From NCBI GenBank assembly GCA_002842985.1, contig PHEQ01000002.1:62001-126000 (forward strand): a stretch of DNA of 64,000 nucleotides, given 5' to 3'. How positions within the stretch are numbered: the first letter of the stretch is position 1; each line of letters begins with the position of its first letter. The notes beneath the pieces are model-generated. The model was not told where the DNA came from. It searched no databases and saw only the letters and a program-made list of their open reading frames with translations. Of this stretch, positions 39,836 to 48,635 are shown in pieces. A program made the position numbers and the translations under genes. This DNA comes from Alphaproteobacteria bacterium HGW-Alphaproteobacteria-1 (GTDB lineage Bacteria > Pseudomonadota > Alphaproteobacteria > Rhodobacterales > Rhodobacteraceae).

Positions 39836-40204
39836 TTATTTCTTCTTGCCGGCAATGGCTTTTGCCGGGCCCTTGCGGGTGCGGGCGTTGGTATGGGTGC
39901 GCTGGCCGCGAACCGGCAGGTTGCGGCGATGGCGAAGGCCACGGTAGCAGCCAAGGTCCATCAGCCGCTTGATGTTCATCTGCGTCTCGCGGCGCAGGTC
40001 GCCTTCGACCGCGTAATTCGCGTCGATATGCTCGCGCAGCGCCAGTGCCTCGGCATCCGAAAGCTCGTTCACGCGACGCGAGGGGTCGATGTTCACGGCT
40101 TCGCAGATGGCCTTGGCCGTGGAATGGCCTATTCCGGTAATATAGGTGAGGGCGATGGGAACCCGTTTGCTGGTCGGGATGTTAACGCCGGCGATACGTG
40201 CCAA
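39836..40204 (-). CDS. rpsM: 30S ribosomal protein S13
   Basis: A 122-residue S13 of the small-subunit head. Conserved: [25 protein letters not shown], the helix-two-turn-helix region, [28 protein letters not shown], and the basic tail. The N-terminal residue is encoded by TTG at 40204; this is the only position that gives the conserved ARIAGVNIP start, and AAGGA lies 8 bases before it. A TTG start is unusual for so highly expressed a gene. The leader contains two small hairpins. Confidence 0.98.
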   Translation of the reverse strand: MARIAGVNIPTSKRVPIALTYITGIGHSTAKAICEAVNIDPSRRVNELSDAEALALREHIDANYAVEGDLRRETQMNIKRLMDLGCYRGLRHRRNLPVRGQRTHTNARTRKGPAKAIAGKKK

Positions 40205-40230
40205 GTGTCTTTTCCTTTTCGTTGCGGTTC

Positions 40231-40283
40231 CGTTGTGCCAGAACCTTTTTTCACAACGTAAGCCCGAGGCTTGCGCTTCGGGC
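40231..40283 (-). promoter_or_regulatory. rpsM leader with two hairpins
   Basis: The adk-rpsM gap (194 bases) holds CGTTGTG/CACAACG (40231-40237 and 40252-40258) and GCCCGA/TCGGGC (40262-40267 and 40278-40283); on the minus strand the second has a GCAA loop. Together they could form a leader structure for translational control of the alpha operon genes, which in other bacteria is exerted by S4. No clear promoter is visible. Confidence 0.4.
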
Positions 40284-40398
40284 CGCGGCTGATCTCAGGT
40301 GATCGACTCGATGAGGGCGCGCCCCTCAGGGAATCAAGAGCGAAAGTCAGAAACTGCCTGTTATGGAGAATCGGGAAGGGCGTCAAGTCCCTGCCCGG

Positions 40399-40977
40399 TC
40401 ATTTGTCAAGCACCGCGGCGATCGCAGCCTTCACATCTTCGATCTCGCCCAGACCATCGACAGCGACCAATTGCCCCTTGGCATGGTAATAGCCGATGAG
40501 CGGCGCGGTCTTCCTGTAATATTCAGTGAGGCGGTGGCGCACGGCCCCCTCGTTGTCATCGGCCCGCACCGGGTGCCCCGCGGCGGCGGCCTCCTCGGCG
40601 CGGTTCACGATGCGACGGATCAGCGTTTCGTCATCCACCCGCAACTCGATCACCGCATCGAGCACCTCGCCCTGCTCCTCGAGCAGATCCGCCAGCGCAT
40701 CGGCCTGCGCCAGCGTGCGCGGGAAGCCGTCGAAGATGAACCCGCCCGCCTTGTCGCCCTGCAATTTCTCGCGGATGAGGCCGATCACGATTTCATCCGT
40801 CACCAGATCGCCGCGCGCCATCACGTCCGCAACGATCCGGCCCATCTCGGAGCCGCTGTCCTTCGCCGCGCGCAGCATGTCGCCTGTCGAGAGCTGGATC
40901 ATGCCGCGCGTCTCGACCAGATGTTGCGCCTGCGTGCCCTTGCCCGCGCCGGGCGGTCCGAGAAGAATGAGATTCAT
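40399..40977 (-). CDS. adk: Adenylate kinase
   Basis: A 192-residue short-form adenylate kinase (no LID zinc domain insert). The P-loop is [13 protein letters not shown] at the N-terminus; [14 protein letters not shown] is the family signature, and the short lid region includes [14 protein letters not shown]. It interconverts ATP+AMP and 2 ADP. The ATG at 40977 overlaps the secY stop by 4 bases (ATGA). Its placement between secY and rpsM is the usual alphaproteobacterial order. Confidence 0.98.
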   Translation of the reverse strand: MNLILLGPPGAGKGTQAQHLVETRGMIQLSTGDMLRAAKDSGSEMGRIVADVMARGDLVTDEIVIGLIREKLQGDKAGGFIFDGFPRTLAQADALADLLEEQGEVLDAVIELRVDDETLIRRIVNRAEEAAAAGHPVRADDNEGAVRHRLTEYYRKTAPLIGYYHAKGQLVAVDGLGEIEDVKAAIAAVLDK

Positions 40978-42338
40978 CGTCGTGCCGGCCCCCTGCGATT
41001 TGTGCGTTTGCGACCCTTCCCGCTGAGCTGAGACTTTTCGATCAGCCCCTCATACTGATGGGCCAGAAGATGCGATTGCACCTGCTGGATCGTGTCCATC
41101 GTCACCGAGACTACGATCAGCACCGAGGTGCCGCCAAAGTAGAACGGAATCGCGAACTGGTTGCGCAGCACCTCGGGCAGAAGGCAGACGGCGGTCAGAT
41201 AGACCGACCCCAGAACGAGGATGCGGTTGAGCACATATTCAAGGAATTCCTCGGTGCGCTTGCCGGGCCGGATGCCCGGCACAAAACCGTTCTGGTTCTT
41301 GAGATTCTCGGCCACGTCATCGGGCTTGAACGAGACGTTGAAGGTGTAGAAATAGGTGAAGAAGATGATCATCGCCGAGAAGAACAGCAGGTAAAGCGGC
41401 TGACCGGGGCCGAAATAGGCCATGATCGTGGACATCACCGGGTTGATTTGGTTGCCCGAAAACGTGCCGATGGTCGCAGGCAGGAGCAAGAGCGACGACG
41501 CGAAAATCGCCGGGATCACGCCCGCCGGATTGACCTTGACCGGCAGATGCGACGAGCCGCCGTCATAGACCTTCATGCCCACCTGACGGCGCGGATACTG
41601 GATGTGGATCTTGCGCAAGGAGCGTTCCATGAACACAACGAATGCGATCACGGCCACGACCATGATCATCACGCCCACGATCACCGCAGGGCTGATCGCA
41701 CCGGAACGGCCAGAGGCGAAGAACTGTGCCAGCGCTGCGGGCACTTCGGCGATGATGCCCACGAAGATGATGAGCGAGATGCCGTTGCCGACGCCGCGTG
41801 CGGTGATCTGCTCGCCCAGCCACATCAGGAACATCGTGCCGCCGATCAGCGTGATCATGCAGGACACGATGAAAAACACGCCCGGATTGGTGACCATCTC
41901 GCCCGATTGCAGGCTCACGGCGAGGCCGTAGCTCTGCAACGTGGCAAGGCCCACCGTGCCGTAGCGCGTGTATTGATTGATCTTCTTGCGGCCCTGTTCG
42001 CCCTCTTTCTTCAATTGCTGAAGCGCGGGCACCATTGCGCTGAGAAGCTGCACGATGATCGAGGCCGAGATATAGGGCATGATTCCGAGCGCGAAAATAC
42101 CCATCCGGCCAAGCGCACCGCCGGTGAACATGCTCATCATCCCGCCGATGGTGGCCTGCGCGCCCTCCATGAACTCTCGCAGCGCCGCGCCGTCGATCCC
42201 CGGCACGGGAATGAACGTGCCAAGGCGATAGACGATCAGCAGCCCCAGCGTAAACAGGATGCGGTTGCGGAGATCGGTCGCCTTGCCAAGCGCGGACCAG
42301 CTTGTATTGGCCGCCATTTGCTCTGCTGCAGATACCAT
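40974..42338 (-). CDS. secY: Preprotein translocase subunit SecY
   Basis: A 454-residue, ten-span channel protein of the Sec translocon. Recognisable are [23 protein letters not shown] near the N-terminus, the plug region [27 protein letters not shown], the cytoplasmic [15 protein letters not shown], and [19 protein letters not shown] in the long loop. A basic C-terminal tail ([14 protein letters not shown]) is present. It is followed by adk with a 4-base overlap, and preceded by rplO with a 110-base gap containing two hairpins. Confidence 0.98.
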   Translation of the reverse strand: MVSAAEQMAANTSWSALGKATDLRNRILFTLGLLIVYRLGTFIPVPGIDGAALREFMEGAQATIGGMMSMFTGGALGRMGIFALGIMPYISASIIVQLLSAMVPALQQLKKEGEQGRKKINQYTRYGTVGLATLQSYGLAVSLQSGEMVTNPGVFFIVSCMITLIGGTMFLMWLGEQITARGVGNGISLIIFVGIIAEVPAALAQFFASGRSGAISPAVIVGVMIMVVAVIAFVVFMERSLRKIHIQYPRRQVGMKVYDGGSSHLPVKVNPAGVIPAIFASSLLLLPATIGTFSGNQINPVMSTIMAYFGPGQPLYLLFFSAMIIFFTYFYTFNVSFKPDDVAENLKNQNGFVPGIRPGKRTEEFLEYVLNRILVLGSVYLTAVCLLPEVLRNQFAIPFYFGGTSVLIVVSVTMDTIQQVQSHLLAHQYEGLIEKSQLSGKGRKRTNRRGPARR

Positions 42339-42361
42339 GCGAGGGTCTCTTTCATGTGCGA

Positions 42362-42439
42362 ACGCCGCCGGAACCGGTTTTCGGCTCGGGCGGCGTCATC
42401 GGAAAACCTGAAGTCTATGTAAGCGGGCCGTGACCCGCT
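42362..42439 (-). promoter_or_regulatory. Two inverted repeats in the rplO-secY gap
   Basis: AGCGGG/CCCGCT (42422-42427 and 42434-42439) and ACGCCGCC/GGCGGCGT (42362-42369 and 42389-42396), with a short T-run between them on the transcribed strand. They may act as a partial attenuator or as protective stems between L15 and SecY. No start-proximal promoter could be identified. Confidence 0.4.
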
Positions 42440-42448
42440 CACAACCAC

Positions 42449-42922
42449 TTATTCAGCGGCCTGGGCCGTCGTGACCGAAAGCGAACCGCCCGCCTTGGCC
42501 ACCGCATCGACGGCCGATTTGGAGGCACCGGTCACGGCGATGTCGAGCTTGCCCGTCACCTCGCCCTTGGCCAGAACGCGGATGCCGTCTAGCCTGCGCC
42601 GCACGAGACCCGAGGCCACAAGCACCTCTTCGGTGATGGGCTGGCCTGCGTCGATCTTGCCCGCATCGACGAATTTCTGGATGAGGCCGAGGTTGACCAC
42701 CGCATAGGATTTGCGGTTCGGCTTGGTAAAGCCGCGCTTGGGCAGACGCTGATAGAGCGGCATCTGGCCACCCTCATAACCCTTGATCGCCACGCCCGAG
42801 CGGGATTTCTGGCCCTTGATGCCGCGGCCACCGGTCTTGCCCATGCCCGAGCCGGGACCACGCCCGATACGCTTGCGGCGCTTGGTCGCGCCCTCGTTGT
42901 CACGAAGTTCGTGCAGTTTCAT
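42449..42922 (-). CDS. rplO: 50S ribosomal protein L15
   Basis: A 157-residue L15. The N-terminus [34 protein letters not shown] (split motif, residues 1-34) and [22 protein letters not shown] segment (here [18 protein letters not shown]) are standard, with the C-terminal [19 protein letters not shown]. The ATG at 42922 has GGAG at proper spacing; an upstream in-frame start would add 17 unconserved residues. No rpmD or rpsE lies upstream: the next gene is a small membrane protein and then pyk. Confidence 0.98.
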   Translation of the reverse strand: MKLHELRDNEGATKRRKRIGRGPGSGMGKTGGRGIKGQKSRSGVAIKGYEGGQMPLYQRLPKRGFTKPNRKSYAVVNLGLIQKFVDAGKIDAGQPITEEVLVASGLVRRRLDGIRVLAKGEVTGKLDIAVTGASKSAVDAVAKAGGSLSVTTAQAAE

Positions 42923-43063
42923 TGTCGCTTCTCCTTGCCGGATGCGGCCCCCAGCGACGGTTGGGCCGACCACGGCGTGTTTGGGTCAGGATGCGGCCCT
43001 CTGGCCACCGGCGGTGTCTAGACCCCGCCGCGCCAAAGATCAAGGGGCGGCGTCCCCGCGCGT

Positions 43064-43288
43064 TCAGGGGATGAAGCGCGCGATCACGGAGACAACCACA
43101 GAGGGTAGTTCGGCAATCTTGTAGCCGCCGGGCTTGTTCGACATCGCCCACACGATCAAGGCACCCGCAAGCAGCAGCGTGACCGCGCCGACACGTGGCG
43201 CGCGCGCATCGGACACGGCTGATATCAGCGACGGGATCGACAGGACCCCCAATACCGTGCCGATTGCCATGGCCAGATCCGCATCCAT
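43064..43288 (-). CDS. Small membrane protein, unrecognised family
   Basis: A 74-residue protein with two hydrophobic stretches, MAIGTVLGVLSIPSLISAV at residues 6-24 and VGAVTLLLAGALIVWAM at 33-49, and a C-terminal NKPGGYKIAELPSVVVSVIARFIP. GGGAGTGGG before the ATG at 43288 supports real translation. It lies between pyk (35 bases upstream) and rplO, in a position that would normally be inside the spc operon. I cannot assign a function. Two-span topology with an N-in or N-out orientation is all that can be inferred. Confidence 0.7.
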   Translation of the reverse strand: MDADLAMAIGTVLGVLSIPSLISAVSDARAPRVGAVTLLLAGALIVWAMSNKPGGYKIAELPSVVVSVIARFIP

Positions 43289-43323
43289 CACCCACTCCCT
43301 GATAACCAAAACAATGTCGAAGC

Positions 43324-44769
43324 TTAGCCCGGATCGGTGGCGTAGATCAAACTTTCCTTGCAGGGCGCGACGCGCAGGATGTTCGTGGTTCCCGGCACGT
43401 TGAAGGGCACCCCGGCGGTCACGACGATCTGATCGCTTTCCTCGGCATAGCCCTGCGCGCGCGCGGCCCGCGCGGCGTTGATCACCGCCAGCTTGAAGCG
43501 GGTAAGCTCCGGCGTCATCACGCAGTGCACCCCCCATGTCAGCGCCAGCCGCCGCGCCGTGGCGCGCAGACTGGTGAGCGCGATGATCGGCACATGCGGC
43601 CGCTCGCGGGCCGTCAAAAGGGCGGTCGTGCCCGATTCGGTGTAACAGCAGATCGCCTTGATATCAGTTGTCTCGGCGATTTCGCGCGCGGCAACCACGA
43701 TGCCGTCGGCGATGCTCTGGCGGTTGACGCGGCGGCTGGCCTCGATCACCTCGCGATAGGTCGGATCGTCCTCCACCTCGCGGGCGACATTGTCCATGGT
43801 CGTCACCGCCTCGACCGGATACTGACCGGCCGCCGATTCCGCCGAGAGCATGATCGCGTCCGCACCCTCATAGATCGCGGTCGCCACGTCCGAGACCTCG
43901 GCGCGCGTGGGCATCGGGCTCTCGATCATCGATTCGAGCATCTGCGTCGCCACGATCACCGGTTTCGCGGCCGCGCGGCACTTGCGCACCAGCCGCTTCT
44001 GGATCGGCGGCACGTTCTGGACGGGCAGTTCCACCCCCAGATCGCCGCGCGCCACCATGATTCCGTCCGAGACCTCAAGAATCTCGTCAAAGCACCTCAC
44101 CGCCGCCGGTTTTTCGATCTTCGACATGATCGCGGCACGTCCGCGCACCAGAACGCGCGCCTCGTTCACATCCTCGGGCCGCTGCACGAAGCTGAGGGCG
44201 AGCCAATCGACCCCCAGTTCGCAGGCAAATTCCAGATCGTCGCGGTCCTTTTCGGAGAGCGCCGCCAGCGGCAGCACCACATCGGGCACGTTGACACCCT
44301 TGCGGTTGGAAATGGTGCCACCCACGACGACCTCGCAATCGGCGAAGTCGGGGCCGCAATCGCGCACCCGCAGACGGATCTTGCCATCATTGACCAGAAG
44401 CTGCGCGCCCGGCTCCAGGGCGGCGAAAATCTCCGCGTGGGGCAGGCAGACGCGGCTCGAATCGCCTTCGGCCTCGTTCAGATCGAGCCGGAAGGCCGCG
44501 CCCTCGATCAAATCCTCCTCGCCGCGCGCAAAGGCACCCACCCGAAGTTTCGGCCCCTGAAGATCGGCCAGGATGGCGATGGGGCTGTCCATTTCCTCCT
44601 CGATCCGCCGGATGATCGCATGGCGCGCGGCGATGTCGTCCTGACTGCCGTGGCTCATGTTGAGGCGGAACACATCCGCCCCCGCCTCATGCAGGGCGCG
44701 GATCGTCTCGTAATCCGAAGAGGCGGGGCCAAGCGTGGCCACGATCTTGACTTTGCGGTGCCGTCTCAT
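43324..44769 (-). CDS. pyk: Pyruvate kinase
   Basis: A 481-residue glycolytic enzyme making pyruvate and ATP from PEP and ADP. Conserved: KIVATLGPASS, DVFRLNMSHGS, ILADLQGPKLRVG, the active-site signature IMSKIEKPAAV, IMVARGDLGVELP, and VIVATQMLESMIESPMPTRAEVSDVATAI (in part), followed by the C-terminal regulatory domain. The ATG at 44769 has GAAGGAG upstream. It is divergent from the amidohydrolase gene. Its adjacency to rplO is an unusual context. Confidence 0.97.
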   Translation of the reverse strand: MRRHRKVKIVATLGPASSDYETIRALHEAGADVFRLNMSHGSQDDIAARHAIIRRIEEEMDSPIAILADLQGPKLRVGAFARGEEDLIEGAAFRLDLNEAEGDSSRVCLPHAEIFAALEPGAQLLVNDGKIRLRVRDCGPDFADCEVVVGGTISNRKGVNVPDVVLPLAALSEKDRDDLEFACELGVDWLALSFVQRPEDVNEARVLVRGRAAIMSKIEKPAAVRCFDEILEVSDGIMVARGDLGVELPVQNVPPIQKRLVRKCRAAAKPVIVATQMLESMIESPMPTRAEVSDVATAIYEGADAIMLSAESAAGQYPVEAVTTMDNVAREVEDDPTYREVIEASRRVNRQSIADGIVVAAREIAETTDIKAICCYTESGTTALLTARERPHVPIIALTSLRATARRLALTWGVHCVMTPELTRFKLAVINAARAARAQGYAEESDQIVVTAGVPFNVPGTTNILRVAPCKESLIYATDPG

Positions 44770-44893
44770 CTTGTCTCCTTCGCGGGCAGGCCGGACTGTT
44801 ATCGCTAACGTGATGCTTGTCCGGCTTATGCCCCAATTCCCTTTTCCCGGCAACTGTCCTAGACCGGTTCGACAATAGAAGCCAACCCGGACC

Positions 44894-45625
44894 ATGTATC
44901 AACCATATGACATCGCGGGCGCCGCGCGCCCCTCCCGCTGGCTCGTGACTTGCGATCACGCCGCCAATACCGTCCCCGATTTCGTGAATGGCGGCAGCCT
45001 TGGGATTGCGCCTGCGGACATGGCACGCCATATCGCCTATGACGTGGGCGCGGCGGGGCTGGCCAAGGCGTTGGCCGAGACCCTTGGCGCACCGCTCATC
45101 GCCACGAATTTCTCGCGCCTCGTGATCGACCCGAACCGCGGCGAGGATGACCCCACGCTGGTGATGAAGCTCTATGACGGCACGGTGATCCCGGCCAACC
45201 GGCATGTCAGTGACGAAGATTTCGCGCGCCGCCTCAACCGGCTCTACCGGCCCTATCACACCGCGCTGGCGGAACTCGCGGCGCGGCGTGCGGATACCGC
45301 GATCCTCTCGATCCACAGCTTTACCCCGCAACTGCGCGGCCGCCCGCCGCGCCCCTGGCATGTCGGCCTGCTCTATGCCGCCGATGAACGCCTGGCCAAG
45401 CCGCTGCTGGCGCGGCTGCGGGCCGAGCGCGACCTGTGCATCGGCGATAACGAGCCTTATGGCGGGCACCTGCCCGGCGACACGATCGCGCGCCACGCCA
45501 TCGCGCACGGGCGGCCCAATATCCTCATCGAACTGCGCAACGATCTGATCGCTACCCCCGCGCAACAACAGGCCTGGGCCGTGCGTCTTGCGCCGATGCT
45601 GCGCGAGGTGCTGGATCATGTCTGA
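44894..45625 (+). CDS. N-formylglutamate amidohydrolase family protein
   Basis: A 243-residue protein of the N-formylglutamate amidohydrolase (HutG2/FGase) family, zinc-dependent hydrolases. Visible: WLVTCDHAANTVPD, HIAYDVGAAGLAKALAETLGAPL, SRLVIDPNRGEDDP, AILSIHSFTPQLRG and ILIELRNDLIATP. The family includes histidine degradation enzymes, but no hut genes are near, so the real substrate is uncertain. The ATG at 44894 has weak ribosome-site support. DUF1244 and GST genes follow on the same strand. Confidence 0.88.
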   Translation: MYQPYDIAGAARPSRWLVTCDHAANTVPDFVNGGSLGIAPADMARHIAYDVGAAGLAKALAETLGAPLIATNFSRLVIDPNRGEDDPTLVMKLYDGTVIPANRHVSDEDFARRLNRLYRPYHTALAELAARRADTAILSIHSFTPQLRGRPPRPWHVGLLYAADERLAKPLLARLRAERDLCIGDNEPYGGHLPGDTIARHAIAHGRPNILIELRNDLIATPAQQQAWAVRLAPMLREVLDHV

Positions 45626-45681
45626 CCCCTTGCGCCGCCGGGGGCAGGAACGCATCTTTGGGCAAACCACAGGAGAGAGCC

Positions 45682-45996
45682 ATGGACGACCAGACCCGTA
45701 TCGAACTTGAGGCCGCCGCCTTTCGCAAGCTGCGCCATCACCTGATGGAAAAACGCACGGATGTGCAGAATATCGACATGATGAACCTTGCCGGGTTTTG
45801 CCGCAACTGCCTGAGCCGCTGGTATCAGGAGGCCGCGCATGAGAAGGGCCTTGAGATGTCCAAGGACGAGGCGCGCGAAATCTACTACGGGATGCCCTAT
45901 CCCGAATGGAAATCGCGCTATCAGACCGACGCCGATGCCGAGAAGCAGACCGCGTTCGAAGCCGCCTTTGCCGCCAATGTGGGTGACAAGGCCTGA
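45682..45996 (+). CDS. DUF1244 domain protein
   Basis: A 104-residue cytoplasmic helical protein of the DUF1244 family, widespread in proteobacteria and of unknown function. The conserved core is AFRKLRHHLMEKRTDVQNIDMMNLAGFCRNCLSRWY (split), with MSKDEAREIYYGMPYPEWK, which defines the family. The single pair of cysteines in the FCRNC motif may bind metal. The ATG at 45682 is supported by AGGAGAG at 45671-45677. It lies 15 bases before the GST gene. Confidence 0.93.
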   Translation: MDDQTRIELEAAAFRKLRHHLMEKRTDVQNIDMMNLAGFCRNCLSRWYQEAAHEKGLEMSKDEAREIYYGMPYPEWKSRYQTDADAEKQTAFEAAFAANVGDKA

Positions 45997-46011
45997 GCGC
46001 GCGCCCGCGCC

Positions 46012-46695
46012 ATGCGCTACCGGCTGCATTACGCGCCCGACAACGCCTCGCTGGTGATCCGGCTGGCGATGGACGAGATCGGCGCGCGCTATGAGACCGT
46101 GCTGGTGGACCGTGCCGCGCGGGCACAGAAATCGTCCGCCTATCTCGGTCTCAACCCCGCCGGTCTCATTCCCGCGCTCGAGACGCCGGAGGGCGTTCTC
46201 TTCGAAACCGGGGCCATCCTTCTCTGGCTCGCCGATCGTCACGGACAAGGCGCGCCCGCGCCCGCCGCACCCGACCGGGGCGATTTCCTGAAATGGCTGT
46301 TCCATCTCTCCAACACCCTTCATCCCACGCTGCGGATGAGCTTTTACCCCGAGCAATACCTCGACCACAGCGCCGGGGCGCTCTGCGCGGCGGCGCAGGC
46401 GCGCTTTGCAGGGCAACTGGATATTCTGGAGGGCCGCGCGGCCCCGTGGTTCGGCGCCGGGTGCCCCTCGGTGCTCGATCCCTACCTTGCCTGCCTGATG
46501 CGCTGGCGCGCGCTCTACCCTGCGCGCGCCGCGACCGGGGACTATGACCCACGCCGCTGGCCCCGCCTTTTCGCCCTGCTCACCCGGATGGAGAACCGCC
46601 CCGCCACACACGCTGCCATCGCCGCCGAGGGGCTGGGGCCACGGCCATTTACCGCGCCCGTTTACCCCGACCCGCCAGAGGGAAGCGCGCTGTGA
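46012..46695 (+). CDS. Glutathione S-transferase family protein
   Basis: A 227-residue GST. The N-terminal thioredoxin-like domain shows YRLHYAPDNASLVIRLAMDEIG, NPAGLIPALETPEG with the cis-Pro, and LFETGAILLWLAD, the glutathione Glu/Thr site; the rest is helical. The first residues carry Asn-Ala-Ser in place of an obvious catalytic Tyr or Cys. Probably in one transcript with the amidohydrolase and DUF1244 genes. Substrate unknown. Confidence 0.88.
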   Translation: MRYRLHYAPDNASLVIRLAMDEIGARYETVLVDRAARAQKSSAYLGLNPAGLIPALETPEGVLFETGAILLWLADRHGQGAPAPAAPDRGDFLKWLFHLSNTLHPTLRMSFYPEQYLDHSAGALCAAAQARFAGQLDILEGRAAPWFGAGCPSVLDPYLACLMRWRALYPARAATGDYDPRRWPRLFALLTRMENRPATHAAIAAEGLGPRPFTAPVYPDPPEGSAL

Positions 46696-46793
46696 TCGCC
46701 CATATGTCACCGCGCGCCCCTTGAAGCGTCGCTTCTGGACGCGTAGCTCTGGTGAGATGCGACGATTAGCGCCGCATATCAGGGGGGCGCGCG

Positions 46794-48167
46794 ATGTTTC
46801 TGTCCGTATTCGAGATGTTCAAGATCGGGATCGGTCCCTCCTCGTCACACACGATGGGGCCGATGGTGGCCGCCGCGCGCTTTCTCGACCGGATGCGCAA
46901 TGAGCCGTTCCATTACGCGGGGCTGCGGGGCTCGCTGCACGGCAGCCTCGCCTTTACCGGGGTGGGCCACGCCTCTGACCGCGCCACCATCCTCGGTCTC
47001 GCGGGCTTTGTTCCCGAAAGCTATGATCACGACCGCGCCGAGGCCACGCTGGAGGCCATCCGCGACAGCCACACGATCACGCCGCCCGATCTGCCCACGC
47101 TCAAATTCAACCCAAAGGAGGACCTGATCTTCGATTTCGGGCCGAACCTGCCCGGCCATGCCAATGGCATGATTCTCATGGCCACCGACGCGCAGGGCGA
47201 TGTGCTCTTGCAGGAGACGTATTATTCCATCGGCGGCGGCTTCGTGATGACCGAGGCAGAGCTTGCCGCAGGCAAGGCGACCGACGAGGGCCCGCCCGTG
47301 CCCTATCCGTTCAAGTCCGCCGCCGAGATGCTCGACATGGCCGAACGCTCGGGCAAGACGATCGCCGAGATGAAACGCGCCAACGAGATTTCGCGGCGTG
47401 GCCATGACGGGCTGCGCAGCGGGGTCGCGCGCATCTGGCAGGTGATGAACGACTGTATCGAGCGCGGGCTGGAGGCGGAGGGCACGCTGCCCGGTGGCCT
47501 TGGGGTCAAGCGCCGCGCCAAGGGCATCCGCGACGCGCTTCTGGCCGAGCGCGGCACCAACCTTAGCGCGCCGCACAAGATCAACGACTGGATGAGCGCC
47601 TACGCCATGGCCGTGAATGAGGAGAACGCCGCCGGCGGGCAGGTCGTCACCGCGCCCACCAATGGCGCGGCGGGGGTGGTGCCTGCGGTGATCCGCTACT
47701 GGCTGGATCATGTGCCCGGCGCGCATGAGGGGCGAGTGGAAGAGTTTCTGCTCACCGCCGCCGCCATCGGCGGGCTGGTCAAGTTCAACGCCTCGATCTC
47801 GGGCGCCGAGGCGGGCTGTCAGGCCGAGGTGGGCAGCGCCGCCGCCATGGCTGCCGCCGGGCTCTGCGCCGTTCTGGGCGGCACGGCCCAACAGATCGAG
47901 AACGCCGCCGAGATCGCGCTCGAGCATCATCTCGGCATGACCTGCGATCCGGTGCGCGGCCTTGTGCAGGTGCCCTGCATCGAGCGCAACGGTCTGGGAG
48001 CGATCAAGGCCGTCTCGGCCGCCTCGCTTGCCCTTCGCGGCGACGGCACACATTTCGTGCCGCTCGATGCCTGCATCGAGACCATGCGCCAGACCGGCCT
48101 CGACATGAGCGAGAAATACAAGGAAACCTCGCTTGGTGGCCTCGCCGTCAACGTGCCCAATTGCTGA
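46794..48167 (+). CDS. sdaA: L-serine ammonia-lyase
   Basis: A 457-residue single-chain iron-sulfur L-serine dehydratase that deaminates serine to pyruvate. The beta part begins with [24 protein letters not shown] and the alpha part with the 4Fe-4S cysteines ([33 protein letters not shown]). [22 protein letters not shown] is also conserved. GGGGGG precedes the ATG at 46794 at good spacing. It ends 6 bases from the stop of a convergent small gene. Confidence 0.97.
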   Translation: MFLSVFEMFKIGIGPSSSHTMGPMVAAARFLDRMRNEPFHYAGLRGSLHGSLAFTGVGHASDRATILGLAGFVPESYDHDRAEATLEAIRDSHTITPPDLPTLKFNPKEDLIFDFGPNLPGHANGMILMATDAQGDVLLQETYYSIGGGFVMTEAELAAGKATDEGPPVPYPFKSAAEMLDMAERSGKTIAEMKRANEISRRGHDGLRSGVARIWQVMNDCIERGLEAEGTLPGGLGVKRRAKGIRDALLAERGTNLSAPHKINDWMSAYAMAVNEENAAGGQVVTAPTNGAAGVVPAVIRYWLDHVPGAHEGRVEEFLLTAAAIGGLVKFNASISGAEAGCQAEVGSAAAMAAAGLCAVLGGTAQQIENAAEIALEHHLGMTCDPVRGLVQVPCIERNGLGAIKAVSAASLALRGDGTHFVPLDACIETMRQTGLDMSEKYKETSLGGLAVNVPNC

Positions 48168-48173
48168 GCGCGC

Positions 48174-48554
48174 TCAGTCGACCTGCCGCCCTTCCAGCAC
48201 CCGGAACGGCTCCAGCCGGTCGCCATTGATCCAGGCCAGCCCGCCGCTTTCGGTGCGCACAAGCGCATAGGGCGTCCAGCCGGTGCTGCGCCACCAGCTC
48301 TCGTACTCGTGGGTCTCGGGATTGGTGCGCCAGCGCCCCTCGTCGGGCTTGCCGCCCTCGGGCACGTAAAGCGTGCTGCCATCCGCGTCGAAATACAGGC
48401 GATAGCTGGTCCCTGACCAAGTGCCAACGATGGTCTTCCCGAGAAGAAGCGCCTCGATTTCGCTTGCGCTGAGCCGGACGTTAGCCGCGCCCGAAGGTAA
48501 CGACGCCACCAGAAGCGGCGCGGCAAGAAGGGCGAAAAGAGACCGTCGGTTCAT
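48174..48554 (-). CDS. Small secreted protein of unknown function
   Basis: A 126-residue protein with a signal peptide (MNRRSLFALLAAPLLVASLPSGA, cleavage about residue 24). The mature part is rich in Trp, Gly and Tyr (GTWSGTSYRLYFDADGSTLY, GRWRTNPETHEYESWW), suggesting a compact beta-barrel such as a lipocalin-like or DUF995-like fold. The ATG at 48554 has GGGAG upstream. No family is recognised with certainty. It is convergent with sdaA and stands alone. Confidence 0.7.
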   Translation of the reverse strand: MNRRSLFALLAAPLLVASLPSGAANVRLSASEIEALLLGKTIVGTWSGTSYRLYFDADGSTLYVPEGGKPDEGRWRTNPETHEYESWWRSTGWTPYALVRTESGGLAWINGDRLEPFRVLEGRQVD

Positions 48555-48635
48555 GGGCAGCTCCCTTGGTTTCCCGGCCATTGTCGCAAATATCTCCGTG
48601 GGATGCGACTCGATTCCCGGCTCGCCGCCGAAACG

